The notes under the pieces: generated by a model
The model's database searches: none
What the model was told of the DNA's origin: nothing
Seen by the model: the letters and a program-made list of their open reading frames with translations, nothing else
Part shown: piece after piece, positions 15,512 to 24,947 of the stretch
How positions within the stretch are numbered: the first letter of the stretch is position 1
Layout of the letters: each line of letters starts with the position of its first letter
Made by a program: the position numbers and the translations under genes
Assembly: GCA_937925595.1 (NCBI GenBank)
Contig: CALALQ010000182.1
Span: 1 to 39,520, forward strand
Source of the DNA: an uncultured Demequina sp.
GTDB lineage: Bacteria > Actinomycetota > Actinomycetes > Actinomycetales > Demequinaceae
Direction: 5' to 3'
DNA length: 39,520 bases

Positions 15512-17100
15512 CTGCAGCCGTTGTCACAGATCCACCAGACCTTGTCGGAGGTACCGGCGAACACCATCTCTGGCGTCAGGTCACCATTGCGTTCGTAGTC
15601 CCACTTGGCGGCGACTTCGGGATGAGTGGCGGCCAGGCAGGTGGTCGGGTGCACTAACTGATGAGTGCACACGAGGCATCCCGACCCGCCGGTCCGGGAG
15701 GCCACCGCGGCCGGGAAGTCGTGACCTTCCGGGCACACCCAGAACACTTCCTGCTCGGAGCCGGCCACGACGTTGTCGGGCGTCAGGGGCCAGTTCCGTT
15801 CCGAGTTCCATTGGGGAACGAGGTGAGGATGGGTCGTGCGCAGGGAGTTCGTCTCATCGACGAGCAGGTTCGCACAGTACCCGCATCCGGAGCTCTTGTT
15901 GGTGCGCGCGTTGGGGCTGGCTTCGTAGGCGTGTCCCTCTTCGGGGCACAGCCAGAAGTACTCCACGCCGGTTCCCGACAGCACATCGGCGGGCGTGACT
16001 GTGCCGTTCTTCGTGGGGTGCCACTCCCGGGCGAGGTCCGGGTGGGTGTCGGCGAGCGACGTCCCCGGTGCCGCCTTCTTGCGTGCGCAGTATCTGCACC
16101 CTCCGCTGGCCTTTGACGCCTTCAACACAGAACCCGTCGAGCCGAAGGGATGCCCCTTGGGGCACACGTACTCGTTCTCGTCGCTCACTCGTTTGGCCAC
16201 GTCGAACCGGGTACCCGCCGCGGGCGACTGCACGAGCTGCGTGAGCTGAAGGTGACGTACACGCGGGTAGAAGCTGGTCGTCAGCTCGCGGAGTTCGGCT
16301 TCGCCGTCCTCGGCGGCGAGCGCGACGAACGCGCACGGAATGGTGTGCGCTCCCCCCGTGGGCTGGTGACGTGCCGACCGGACAAGCAGCCAGATGGCGT
16401 CGACGAGGACGTTCCGGTTCTCCCCCGCAACGGCCGCTTCGATAGCGGCCGCGAGCGCGGAGTAGCGTGTTGCACTGTCGGCGTCGGCGAGCGCGATGCG
16501 GGTCGCGCCGTGCAGGATGCGGAGCACGTCGACCGCGACGACGAACCCCTTGGCGGGGTCGATCGGTGAGGCGTTCACGTTCGCCCACGCGTCGACGCAC
16601 GCGAGCGTCTCGGCCAGACTGTGCGCATCGGCGAGGCCGTGTCGCCGCATCCGTCGGTACTCGCGGTCGGCGCGCAACGCCTCGGGTCCCACGCTGAACT
16701 GTTCGCCGGGGGTGGTCCCGGGACCGACCCACCGCATGTGGCGCCGGCACACGCGCGGCCCGTCGTGAGGCACCTGCTTCGCTTCGAGGCCAGGATGACA
16801 GCGGGCGCAGGCGTAGCGTTCCTGGAGGCCCGTGGCACATCTGTCGCAGGTCGTGCCGTCTGCGTGGCCGAAGTGGTTCGAGGCCCCCGCGAAGTGGCCG
16901 GCCCGCACGTTGCCGAGGCATTCAACCGCGGTCGCGCGTTCAAGCGCCTTATCGGCGCGCAGCGCGGCGTTGATGAAAGTGTTCCACGCACGCTTCGGGT
17001 AGAGATTCGCCGCCCGAAGCCTTTGTTCATAGCTGTCGAGCGACTCGTACTGCGCGGGGCGGACGCGCACAGGGAGCGGGTTGAGTTGTTCAAGCAGCAT
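15512..17100 (-). pseudogene. TniQ-family protein with tandem zinc ribbons, 5' part (IS3-interrupted)
   Basis: The first 529 codons of a protein of about 730 residues. The ATG at 17100 opens MLLEQLNPLPVRVRPAQYES, the TniQ N-terminal signature. A TniQ zinc-finger region follows (CDRCATGLQERYACARC, then VCRRHMRWVGPG, about residues 90-150) and a helical middle. From about residue 345 come repeated ribbons of the form C..GH...GC.YC joined by HPTKNG..TP..V linkers: three complete and half of a fourth here, six in the restored gene. TniQ links a transposon to its target; in TnsD, a C-terminal DNA-binding region picks the site. The ribbon array may have had that role. The gene overlaps the TniB remnant by 11 bp, as in tniBQ operons. 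Without the IS stop the frame reads on to 15478. Confidence 0.8.
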
Positions 17101-17706
17101 TTGCGTGCTCCTTCTTGGAGGTCGTCGCGAGCTCGCGAGCTCGGGCTTCATCGAGCAAGGACGCCATGTCGAGGTGGACGCTGTCGAGGTGTTCGCGGGT
17201 GATGAACTCGGCGTCCGCGTCGCCGTCCTCGATGAGGTCAAGGGCGACGGTCGTCAGGAGCCGGGACAGGGCGCCGAGCGAACCTCGGGTTCTCTCCCAG
17301 AGGTAGTCAGCCTCCATCAGCAGAGACTTCGGCTCCTGGTTGAGGAGCCCGAGCTTCTGCTCGAAGGCGTTGACGACGGCACCCCAGAACTGCCGTTCCC
17401 TCAGGGTCTTGCTGCCGAACTTCTCGAGTCGGACCAAGGTCGAACGTGAGGCGAACTGCGACCCCAGGCTGCCGCTGGCGAGGAGCGTGCGGTCGAGGTT
17501 CCAGCCGCGGCGCGGCTGGCATTTGTGAGGCGACGTAGCACGGACACCAAGCGCATGGCCGTGCCGCCGTCATAGCTGGTGCCGGCGATATCGTCGAGGA
17601 TGCGTTCGGCCTCCCTCGTGGCATTGCCGATCTCGCGCGCGGTCTTGCGATGCTCAGACGCGGGCCGGGCGCCTGGCTGGTCAGAAGGACTGAGGGGGTT
17701 GGGCAT
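17090..17706 (-). pseudogene. TniB/TnsC-like transposition ATPase, C-terminal remnant
   Basis: The frame ending at 17090 reads GWNLDRTLLASGSLGSQFAS, then LVRLEKFGSKTLRERQFWGAV and YLWERTRGSLGALSRLL. This follows the C-terminal half of TniB-type AAA+ proteins (sensor and lid region). The N-terminal piece lies in another frame (17706 to about 17520, ILDDIAGTSYDGGTAMRLVSVLRRLTNA), so a frameshift near 17520 splits the gene. The Walker A region expected further upstream is missing. Such ATPases activate the transposase and recruit TniQ. No tniA transposase is found upstream, where it would normally be, so this side has been deleted. Confidence 0.6.
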
Positions 17707-17932
17707 CGCTCAATCCTTTCGCTGGCCACCGACATGCTGGAGGCACAGTCCCGATCGGCTACTGACTCGATGAAAGATGTGGCGCGGGATCCAGAGGCTG
17801 AGATCTTGCCTCCCAGAGTACTGCGTATTATTCTCCGCATACTGTGAATGTCCAAGAAGGCACCCGTCGGAAGGCATCGGAGCCGCTTGCTCGGTGCACC
17901 CCGCATGGTAGATCCGCCACGACGCCGTGATC

Positions 17933-18214
17933 ATGACCGCCGATGAGGTCACCACCCATCTGGAACTTCTTGCTCTCGCCACCAGTGACGGCGTCCTGCT
18001 CTCCCAGGCATTCCCAGTCATCGATGGTGCCGTCGTCACAGGGCTGGGCCAGGTGCTGCGCGAACTCCACACAGGCATCGACGACCCCTGGACGTGGGCT
18101 CAGTGGCTCCGGTCGCCCCCCTGGGGCTACAACGAGGTTCGACCCAATCACCCCGAGAAGCTGATTGGTGGCGATGTGAACGGGGTTGTCCGTGCTGCGG
18201 CGCGGACAGCCTAG
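17933..18214 (+). CDS. Small hypothetical protein, antitoxin-like C-terminus
   Basis: A 93-residue acidic protein starting at ATG 17933 (a GTG at 17927 is also possible); the ribosome site is weak. The first 55 residues are helical and may hold a helix-turn-helix. The end, WLRSPPWGYNEVRPNHPEKLIGGDVNGVVRAA, loosely resembles the toxin-binding part of ParS/MbcA-type (DUF2384) antitoxins (W..WL, P..LI.GD...V). No RES-type toxin gene is next to it. It sits between the TniB remnant and the MFS gene, in rearranged DNA. The family link is tentative. Confidence 0.4.
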   Translation: MTADEVTTHLELLALATSDGVLLSQAFPVIDGAVVTGLGQVLRELHTGIDDPWTWAQWLRSPPWGYNEVRPNHPEKLIGGDVNGVVRAAARTA

Positions 18215-18354
18215 GCGTGGCGCGCGTAGTCATGCCAGCAGGACCACGGCGAAAGAGACGACAGCTCATGGCCGTCCATCCCCGGCGGCAACGCGATTCG
18301 CCAGTTCACGCTGTCGAGGTAGGTCGGGTCCCGAAGACGCTCAGGCTTGGAGCG

Positions 18355-19575
18355 CTATCGCGCGGTCGCGGCCTTGTCGCGCACGCTGAGCACGGCGATC
18401 CCCCCGACCCCCGCCACGCTCAGGACCGCAGCCGCCGCGACGACGGCCCGCGCATCGCCCAACGCGAGGAGTGCTGCGCTTCCCACAACTCCCCCGATGA
18501 CGCTGCCCGCGTTGGCGCTGAGGGAGTTGAGCGATGAGCCGAGCTCAGGATTAGTGGTGGTCGTCGCCATGAGACCGGTCTGGATATAAGGCCCCAGAGC
18601 GCCAAGCGTGTAGCCGACGAGAGCGAGACCCAAGGTCGTCACGATGAGTGATCCCGAGAAGCCGAGCAGCCCGTAGCCGATCGCGAGAGTGGCGAGCCCC
18701 GAAGTCAACGCCACGCCACGGCTTCTGTCGGCGAGGGCGCCGCCGACGTAGTTGCCGACAGTCATGCCGAATCCGGTCATGGCGAGGAGGACTGGGACCA
18801 AAGGAGCGGACCCGCCCGGCGACTCCGTGATGATCGGAGCGATGAAGGTGATGATGGCGAAGGCACCCGAGTTCACGAGCGCATATACCGTGATCACGGC
18901 CCACAGACGACGATTTCCCAAGCCACGCCAGGCACCCTTGGGTGAGCCAAGTGCGGGGGCGGGCGAGAGCGACAGCATGCATCCGATCGCGGCGACCGCG
19001 AAGAGCGTACCGATCACCAAGTAGCTCCAGCGCCATCCCGCCACCTGACCCAGCCATGTGCCGAGCGGGACACCGACCATGCTGGCGATGGTCAGTCCGC
19101 CAATGACGATCGCAACACCGCGAGCCTCATGGCGACGCCCCAAGAGCTTCGCTGCGACGATCGCGGCGACGCCGAGAAACGCTGCGTGCGGCACACCAGA
19201 CGAGATCCGGAACGCGACGACGGCCTCCACGCTCGTCGCCCAGGCGACTCCGAGAGTGATGACTGCCATCGCCAGCAGGGAGACGCAGAGAAAGAGCCGC
19301 GCTCGCAGAAATCGCGCGATGGGGCCGACTGCCAACGCGCCAAGGACGACTCCCGCCGCGTAACCCCATACGAAGATCGAAGCGGATCCCACGGCATCAT
19401 TGCCTGACCCACCGCCGGTCAGTTCGGCCGCGGCTTCCGGAAGCACGCCCATTGCGAGAAACTCGTTGCAGCCGATGGCAAAGCCGCCGAGGGTCAGCGA
19501 CAGCAGGGCGCCCCACCGACGCAACGATCCCACGACTGGGGCATCGAGCTCTTGAGGTTCGACGAGTTCAGTCAA
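18355..19575 (-). CDS. MFS transporter, sugar/inositol efflux or uptake type
   Basis: A 406-residue membrane protein with twelve hydrophobic segments in two halves. It has the MFS loop motif after TM2 (VGPIARFLRARLFL) and the N-terminal ALLSLTLGGFAIGCNEFLAMGVLPE, typical of the arabinose/DHA1-type efflux branch (AraJ-like). The frame begins with TTG at 19575 and overlaps the end of iolH by 8 bp, suggesting translational coupling; a later start is possible because no good ribosome site is seen. As the last gene of the inositol operon it may move inositol or a by-product. Corynebacterium iol clusters also carry an MFS gene next to iolH, but those belong to a different, uptake branch. Confidence 0.8.
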   Translation of the reverse strand: MTELVEPQELDAPVVGSLRRWGALLSLTLGGFAIGCNEFLAMGVLPEAAAELTGGGSGNDAVGSASIFVWGYAAGVVLGALAVGPIARFLRARLFLCVSLLAMAVITLGVAWATSVEAVVAFRISSGVPHAAFLGVAAIVAAKLLGRRHEARGVAIVIGGLTIASMVGVPLGTWLGQVAGWRWSYLVIGTLFAVAAIGCMLSLSPAPALGSPKGAWRGLGNRRLWAVITVYALVNSGAFAIITFIAPIITESPGGSAPLVPVLLAMTGFGMTVGNYVGGALADRSRGVALTSGLATLAIGYGLLGFSGSLIVTTLGLALVGYTLGALGPYIQTGLMATTTTNPELGSSLNSLSANAGSVIGGVVGSAALLALGDARAVVAAAAVLSVAGVGGIAVLSVRDKAATAR

Positions 19576-20434
19576 GGAGCCGACGCAGAGTTTCGAGTTG
19601 GTGTGCTGCGGATGCTTCCCACGTCTCGTCCTCGGCGAAGACGTTGGAAACGATCAGCGCGTCTTCACGGTCGAGGAATCCAATGCCCCGAAGCGCAGCG
19701 AAGAGTTCATCCCAGTTGACATCGCCAGCGCCGATATTCAGGTGCTGGTGAACGCGAGAAGCGTTCCCGGGCGGGTTGCTGATGTAGCGCAGACCATGCG
19801 ACCGTCGATGATCGAACGTGTCGGCCGTGTACACAGCGCCCAGACGGTCTCCCAGTTGAGGGATGAGCGTCGTAGCCCGGTCGCCGTAGTGGAAGGTGTG
19901 TGAGCCGACGTAAACGAAACCCACGAGCGGACTGTTGAGTCCCCGGATGACGCGCCAGGCTTCCAGCCCGTCTTCCACGAAGTCGTCGGGGTGCGGGTCG
20001 ATGTTGAGTCGGATACCGTGCTTCTCCAACTCGGGCAGCAGTTCCTCCATCGACCGGTAGAACGCCGCTTCACTGTCCTCAGACCGCTCGGGTCGCCCAC
20101 TGAACTCGGTGTTGATGACCGAGACCTCTAGCTCGGCGGCGAGCTGGATGATGCGTCGGAAGTTTCGCACGGCCGCGTCACGCTGGGGCTCGTCAGGCCA
20201 GCTGATGCGCTGCACGGGGAGGAGCGCTGCGATGGACACGCCAGCGTCGGCCGCGCGCTTCTTCAGGCCTCGGACCATAGCGTCATCCGCCTTCGGGTAC
20301 CGGAAGAACGGGCTGAAATCCGCGTGCGGGGTGAGCTGCATGTGCTCGAACCCGAGGCGTGCGACGACGTCCGGGAACTCCAGCAGCTCGAAGTCGTGGT
20401 GCAGGGGCGTCGGGTCGTAGGCGATCTTCACCAT
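19568..20434 (-). CDS. iolH: IolH-type sugar phosphate isomerase/epimerase
   Basis: A 288-residue TIM-barrel protein of the AP-endonuclease-2/xylose-isomerase-like family. The opening KIAYDPTPLHHDF and inner motifs NTEFSGRPE, NIDPHPDDFVEDGLEAW, THTF-like SHTFHYGD, RYISNPPGNASRVHQHL and VSNVFAEDE match the IolH group known from actinobacterial inositol clusters. His and Glu/Asp residues in these motifs would bind a divalent metal. The exact reaction of IolH is not settled; it may act on inosose or a downstream keto acid. The ATG at 20434 has CAGGAGAG six bases upstream; the open frame continues upstream to 20566 without a better start. It lies 29 bp after iolD. Confidence 0.8.
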   Translation of the reverse strand: MVKIAYDPTPLHHDFELLEFPDVVARLGFEHMQLTPHADFSPFFRYPKADDAMVRGLKKRAADAGVSIAALLPVQRISWPDEPQRDAAVRNFRRIIQLAAELEVSVINTEFSGRPERSEDSEAAFYRSMEELLPELEKHGIRLNIDPHPDDFVEDGLEAWRVIRGLNSPLVGFVYVGSHTFHYGDRATTLIPQLGDRLGAVYTADTFDHRRSHGLRYISNPPGNASRVHQHLNIGAGDVNWDELFAALRGIGFLDREDALIVSNVFAEDETWEASAAHQLETLRRLLD

Positions 20435-20463
20435 TGATACTCTCCTGGTCCTGTGGTTGGGTG

Positions 20464-22377
20464 TCAGCCGAGCAGCGGGCGCTGCGCCTTCTGCTGTTCG
20501 ACGTACTCTTCGCGTGCACGCCGTGTGCTCTCGATCTCCGACACCTCGGGGACCGGGACATCCCACCAGCCGTCCCCGTCAGGAGCGTAGATCAGCGGGT
20601 CGCTGTTGATGTGGATGAAGGTGGAACGTGACGATGCCTTGGCCGCGGCGACAGCGGCGCGCAGGTCGTCGATCGCCGACGCGCTCGGCTCGATCTCGAT
20701 GACATCCAGCCCGTAGCTTCGCGCATTCATCGCAAGATCCACCGGCAGTGTCTTCTCGCCTTGGAAGTTTCTGGCCTCTCCGTCGTACTCCCGGTACCAG
20801 GTCCCGAACCTCTCCGAGCCCACGGTCTCGGAGAGGTGCCCGATGGAGGCGTACCCGTGGTTCTGGATGAGGATCACGATGATCTTGAGCCCCTCCGCCA
20901 CTGCAGTCACCAACTCGGAGTTGAGCATCAGGTATGACCCGTCACCGACCATGACGATGACATCGCGATCGTCGCCGTCGGCATTCAGGCCGCGCTTGAC
21001 ACCGAGACCGCCGGCAATCTCGTATCCCATGCATGAGAAGGCGTACTCGACGTGGTATCCCAGCGTGTCTCGCACTCGCCACAGCTTGTGGAGGTCGCCA
21101 GGCAAGGAGCCTGCGGCCTGCACGATGACGTCCTCGGCTGCCGACGCCGACTGCACCGCGCCGATGATCTCCGGCTGCCCCGGGAGCGCCAATCCGGACG
21201 GAGAGAATGCCTTATCGACCGCTGCGTCCCAGATCGCCTTCTCCCGTGAGATGCGCTCGGCATACTCCTGCGAGATCTCATAGCCTTCGAGTTCGATCGA
21301 CAGTTCGGCAAGCGCCTCGCGCGCGTCCGCGATCACCGGAAGCTGCGAGCCGTGCTTGTACGCGTCAAACGAGGCCACGTTGATGTTGACGAAGCGAACG
21401 TCGGGGTTCTGGAACGCGGTGCGCGATGCGGTGGTGAAATCGCTGTATCGAGTTCCGATGCCGATGACCACGTCCGCCTCGGCCACGATGCGGTTGGCGG
21501 CGAGCGTGCCCGTCGCCCCCACACCGCCGAGGTTCTGCGGGTGGTCCCAGATTAGCGCACCCCCTCCGGCCTGGGTCGTGCCGACCGGGATGCCGGTGGC
21601 TTCGACAAGTGCGCGAAGAACGTCCTCGGCACCTGAGTAGATGACGCCGCCGCCGGCGATGATGACCGGTTTCTTGGCATCCCGGATGACCGCCACAGCA
21701 CGTGCGAGCGCTGCGCGCTCCGGCAGTGGACGGCGGACGTGCCACTCACGATCCTGGAGGAATTCAAGCGGAACGTCGATCCGCTCCGCCTGCACGTCTT
21801 CCGGGAGAGCGATGGTCACCGCCCCCGTTTCGACGGGGTCGGTGAGCACGCGCATAGCCGCCAGAGCGATCGAGTACAGCTGCTCCGGCCGCTGGACCCG
21901 ATCGAAGAACTTGGACAGTGGGCGGAAGGCGTCATTCACGGTCAGTCCGATATCCCAGGGCTGCTCGAGCTGTTGGAGCACCGGGTCGGCGACGCGCGTG
22001 GCGAATGTGTCGGAAGGCAGCAGTAGCGCCGGAAGTCGGTTGGTGGTCGCCAACGCGGCGCCCGTCAGCATGTTGGCTGCGCCAGGGCCGACCGACGCGG
22101 CCGACGCGAGGGTGGCGCGACGACGGTGCATGCGGGCGAACCCCACCGATTGGTGCACCATGGCCTGCTCGTTGCGCGCCTGGTAGTACGGCATGAGGTC
22201 GGGGCTGAGCTCGTTCACCTGCTTGAGCGCTTGCCCGATGCCGGCAACGTTGCCGTGACCGAAGATGCCGAACATGCCCGGCACGGTCCGCTCACGGATG
22301 TCACCGTCGACCGTCCACTGATGAGCCAGAAACTCCACGAGCGCCTGGCTGACCGTCATCGTCTTCGTCGCTGCCAT
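20464..22377 (-). CDS. iolD: 3D-(3,5/4)-trihydroxycyclohexane-1,2-dione hydrolase IolD
   Basis: A 637-residue thiamine-diphosphate enzyme that opens the ring of the trione made from inosose to give 5-deoxy-glucuronate. N-terminal ThDP-pyrimidine domain: GIFGHGNVAGIGQAL, with the activating Glu nearby (YYQARNEQAMVHQSVG). A central FAD-like fold follows (IIAGGGVIYSGAE). The C-terminal ThDP-pyrophosphate domain holds the GDG...N motif (VGDGSYLMLNSEL ... QNHGYASIG). The length is normal for the family. The ATG at 22377 overlaps the iolB stop by one base (TGATG), showing tight coupling. Confidence 0.92.
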   Translation of the reverse strand: MAATKTMTVSQALVEFLAHQWTVDGDIRERTVPGMFGIFGHGNVAGIGQALKQVNELSPDLMPYYQARNEQAMVHQSVGFARMHRRRATLASAASVGPGAANMLTGAALATTNRLPALLLPSDTFATRVADPVLQQLEQPWDIGLTVNDAFRPLSKFFDRVQRPEQLYSIALAAMRVLTDPVETGAVTIALPEDVQAERIDVPLEFLQDREWHVRRPLPERAALARAVAVIRDAKKPVIIAGGGVIYSGAEDVLRALVEATGIPVGTTQAGGGALIWDHPQNLGGVGATGTLAANRIVAEADVVIGIGTRYSDFTTASRTAFQNPDVRFVNINVASFDAYKHGSQLPVIADAREALAELSIELEGYEISQEYAERISREKAIWDAAVDKAFSPSGLALPGQPEIIGAVQSASAAEDVIVQAAGSLPGDLHKLWRVRDTLGYHVEYAFSCMGYEIAGGLGVKRGLNADGDDRDVIVMVGDGSYLMLNSELVTAVAEGLKIIVILIQNHGYASIGHLSETVGSERFGTWYREYDGEARNFQGEKTLPVDLAMNARSYGLDVIEIEPSASAIDDLRAAVAAAKASSRSTFIHINSDPLIYAPDGDGWWDVPVPEVSEIESTRRAREEYVEQQKAQRPLLG

Positions 22378-23297
22378 CAGAGCCGGCCTTCCTTGTCGTT
22401 CAGATACGGCAGTCGTTCGTCGAACTCCTGCTCGGTCCAGGTGTCGCGCACCCACGCGTGCGCCGGGTCGTCGCTGATGAGCCACTCGCGCTCAGGGTCG
22501 GGACCGGCCATCACGTTGAGGTAGTAAAGGTCGTATCCGGGGGCTGCGACAGCGGGGCCGTGATACCCATATGGGACGAGAGCGATGTCACCTGTGCGCA
22601 CCATCGCGTTGATGTCGATCTCACCAGCGGGTGAAGAGTATGTGGAGAACATCCCGAACGCCCCCGGGGCCCTTTGCCCGTCTGCTCCCCCACGGACCGG
22701 TGCCGCTTCGAAATAGTAGATCTCTTCCAGGCGCGACTCGTGCCCCGGTATGTGCTCGTCGTGCTTGTGCGGCGGATAGGAAGACCAGTTCTCCGCGGGC
22801 GTGATGACCTCGCAGACGATGAGCTTCGCGGCGTCGAGCGCCTGGGGTGTGCCGAAGTTGTGCACCTGCCTGCTGGAAGCACCCGCCCCGCGAAGTTCCA
22901 CGGGCGTCTCTGCCGCCGGGATGTGCCTGCTGGGCTTGACGACGCTGGTCGGCGCTGTCGCGACGGCGATGCGGCCCGCCCCCGTGACCACGGCCGTAGC
23001 TCCGGTCGAGAGGTAAAGGATGTCTGTCGGCCCGTCGAAGACCGAGCGCCGTCCCGCGAGGCGCACCGTGCGCGTCTCCGGCCCGTGGAGATAGGACACG
23101 GTGAACGATCCAGCGAGCGGCACAAAGATGCGCTCGACGTTGGTCTCACGCAGGGCGAGGGAGTCGCTCGGCCGCAGTTCAGCGACCCGAATGCCCGTGT
23201 GTTCCCAGCCTTCGGTGCTCTCGTCGACGACGCTCTCCCAGCCGTCGCGCGTAAGTGCACCGCGACGGTGGAACCAGCGGGAATCATGGGTGCTCAT
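22377..23297 (-). CDS. iolB: 5-deoxy-glucuronate isomerase IolB
   Basis: A 306-residue cupin-type isomerase that converts 5-deoxy-glucuronate to 2-deoxy-5-keto-gluconate, the third intermediate after inosose. The N-terminal half carries a degenerate cupin. The second carries the metal-binding pattern SSYPPHKHDEHIPGHESRLEEIYYFE (His, His, Glu), then YGYHGPAVAAPGYDLYYLNVMAGP, diagnostic of KduI/IolB (PF04962). The ATG at 23297 has a GGGG-rich but weak ribosome site; the longer frame to 23348 reads through a hairpin and is unlikely. It is followed by the overlapping iolD. Confidence 0.92.
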   Translation of the reverse strand: MSTHDSRWFHRRGALTRDGWESVVDESTEGWEHTGIRVAELRPSDSLALRETNVERIFVPLAGSFTVSYLHGPETRTVRLAGRRSVFDGPTDILYLSTGATAVVTGAGRIAVATAPTSVVKPSRHIPAAETPVELRGAGASSRQVHNFGTPQALDAAKLIVCEVITPAENWSSYPPHKHDEHIPGHESRLEEIYYFEAAPVRGGADGQRAPGAFGMFSTYSSPAGEIDINAMVRTGDIALVPYGYHGPAVAAPGYDLYYLNVMAGPDPEREWLISDDPAHAWVRDTWTEQEFDERLPYLNDKEGRL

Positions 23298-23316
23298 GGA
23301 AACCTCGGGGGAAGAG

Positions 23317-23350
23317 GGGTGCCGCGGCCAGATCGGAAGCCGCGGCACCC
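23317..23350 (-). terminator. Perfect 12-bp hairpin between iolA and iolB
   Basis: Arms 23317-23328 and 23339-23350 are perfectly complementary (GGGTGCCGCGGC) around a 10-base loop, 22 bp after the iolA stop. There is no U-tract. In the middle of the catabolic operon it could lower transcription of iolB, D and H or protect the upstream mRNA. Confidence 0.6.
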
Positions 23351-23371
23351 AGTCTTGCGGGTGGGACCGTA

Positions 23372-24922
23372 TCAGTTGTTCTGCGGGAAACCCAGGTTGA
23401 TGCCCCCATGCGTGGCCGGGTCGAGCCAGCGGCTCGTGATCGCCTTCTCACGCGTGAAGAAGTCGAACCCGTGAACGCCGTAGGCCTTGGCATCACCGAA
23501 CAGAGACTGCTTCCAGCCGCCGAATGAGTGGTACGCGACCGGAACCGGGATCGGCACATTGATGCCGATCATCCCCACCTGGACTTCGTTCTGGAATCGA
23601 CGCGCCGCTCCCCCATCGTTGGTGAAGATCGCGGTACCATTGCCGAACTGGCCCGAGTTGATGAGGTCCACGCCTTCGTCGTATGACCCGACTCGGACGA
23701 TGGAGAGCACGGGGCCGAAAATCTCCTCCGTGTATGCCCGCGATGACGTCGGGATGTCGTCGATGAGGGTCGGCCCGAAGAAGAATCCGTCTTCATGTCC
23801 ATCGACAGTGAACCCTCGGCCGTCGACGACGATCTTCGCGCCGTCGGCCTCAGCGATGTCGACGTAGCTCGACACCTTGTCGCGGTGGACGTCAGTGATG
23901 AGCGGGCCCATGTCGGGCTCGACGCCGTCGACACCCGCGCCATTGCCAATGCGCAGCTTTCCGATCCGCTCAGTGATCTTCTCGATGAGTTCATCAGCGA
24001 CGGGCTCCACCGCGAGCACGACCGAGATGGCCATGCAGCGTTCACCCGCTGCACCGTAGCCGGCGTTGATCGCCTGGTCGGCGACGAGGTCGAGATCGGC
24101 GTCAGGCAGGACGAGCATGTGGTTCTTCGCGCCACCCAGCGCCTGCACGCGCTTGCCGTGCTTCGAGGCGGTCTCGTAGATGTACTGGGCGATAGGCGTG
24201 GAGCCGACGAACGAGATGGACTGGACGTCGGGGCTCGTGAGCAGGCCGTCGACGGCCAGCTTGTCACCCTGGAGCACGGTGAAGACGCCGTCGGGAAGCC
24301 CCGCTTCCTGCCACAGCTGAGCGAGCCACAGCGCAGCGGAGGGGTCCTTCTCGCTGGGCTTGAGGATGACCGAGTTCCCCGCTGCGATCGCGATGGGGAA
24401 GAACCACATGGGCACCATCGCGGGGAAGTTGAAGGGTGAGATGATGCCCACCACGCCGAGCGACTGCTTAAGCGAATACACGTCGATGCCGGTGGAGGCG
24501 TTCTCGTTGAACGCACCCTTGAGGAGGTGGGGGAAACCGGTCGCGAGCTCGACGACTTCCTGGCCGCGCAGGATCTCTCCCATCGCGTCGGAGATGACCT
24601 TGCCATGCTCGGACGTGATGATCTTTGCCAGTTCACCCTTGCGTGCGTTGAGAAGCTCACGGAAGGCGAAAAGCACGTTCTGTCGTTTCGCGATCGAGTA
24701 GGCGCTCCACACCGCGTGCCCGCGGACTGCGGACGCGATGGCCTCGTCGATCTCGGCCTGCGAGGCGAGGGCGACCTCGGCCTGCACCTCGCCCGTGGCG
24801 GGGTTGAACACCGGCGCCGTACGACCGGATGTCGACGGTCGCTCTGCTCCGTCGATCCAGTGCGAGATGACGCGCGTCGCGGTCTGGTCGGACGCCTGAG
24901 CGGCGGCGGTCTGGATGCTCAT
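23372..24922 (-). CDS. iolA: Methylmalonate-semialdehyde dehydrogenase (acylating) IolA
   Basis: A 516-residue aldehyde dehydrogenase that converts malonic semialdehyde (from inositol) or methylmalonic semialdehyde to acetyl-CoA or propionyl-CoA with NAD+ and CoA. Seen: ISPFNFPAMVPMWFFPIAIA and KPSEKDPSA (cofactor domain), SFVGSTPIAQYIYE, the CoA-dependent group signature QALGGAKNHMLVLPDAD, and GERCMAISV with catalytic Cys296. CoA-acylating members lack the general-base Glu, and no ELGGK-type Glu is seen here. The ATG at 24922 follows AAAGGAATCTC. It follows the aldolase gene by 25 bp. Confidence 0.92.
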   Translation of the reverse strand: MSIQTAAAQASDQTATRVISHWIDGAERPSTSGRTAPVFNPATGEVQAEVALASQAEIDEAIASAVRGHAVWSAYSIAKRQNVLFAFRELLNARKGELAKIITSEHGKVISDAMGEILRGQEVVELATGFPHLLKGAFNENASTGIDVYSLKQSLGVVGIISPFNFPAMVPMWFFPIAIAAGNSVILKPSEKDPSAALWLAQLWQEAGLPDGVFTVLQGDKLAVDGLLTSPDVQSISFVGSTPIAQYIYETASKHGKRVQALGGAKNHMLVLPDADLDLVADQAINAGYGAAGERCMAISVVLAVEPVADELIEKITERIGKLRIGNGAGVDGVEPDMGPLITDVHRDKVSSYVDIAEADGAKIVVDGRGFTVDGHEDGFFFGPTLIDDIPTSSRAYTEEIFGPVLSIVRVGSYDEGVDLINSGQFGNGTAIFTNDGGAARRFQNEVQVGMIGINVPIPVPVAYHSFGGWKQSLFGDAKAYGVHGFDFFTREKAITSRWLDPATHGGINLGFPQNN

Positions 24923-24947
24923 GAGATTCCTTTGGATGGGGTTGGGG

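Noticed and set aside
17815..17846. AT-rich imperfect inverted repeat (AGTACTGCG to CGCATACT)
   Set aside because: The arms do not align without an indel and no promoter or gene clearly depends on it; noted only as a possible relic operator.
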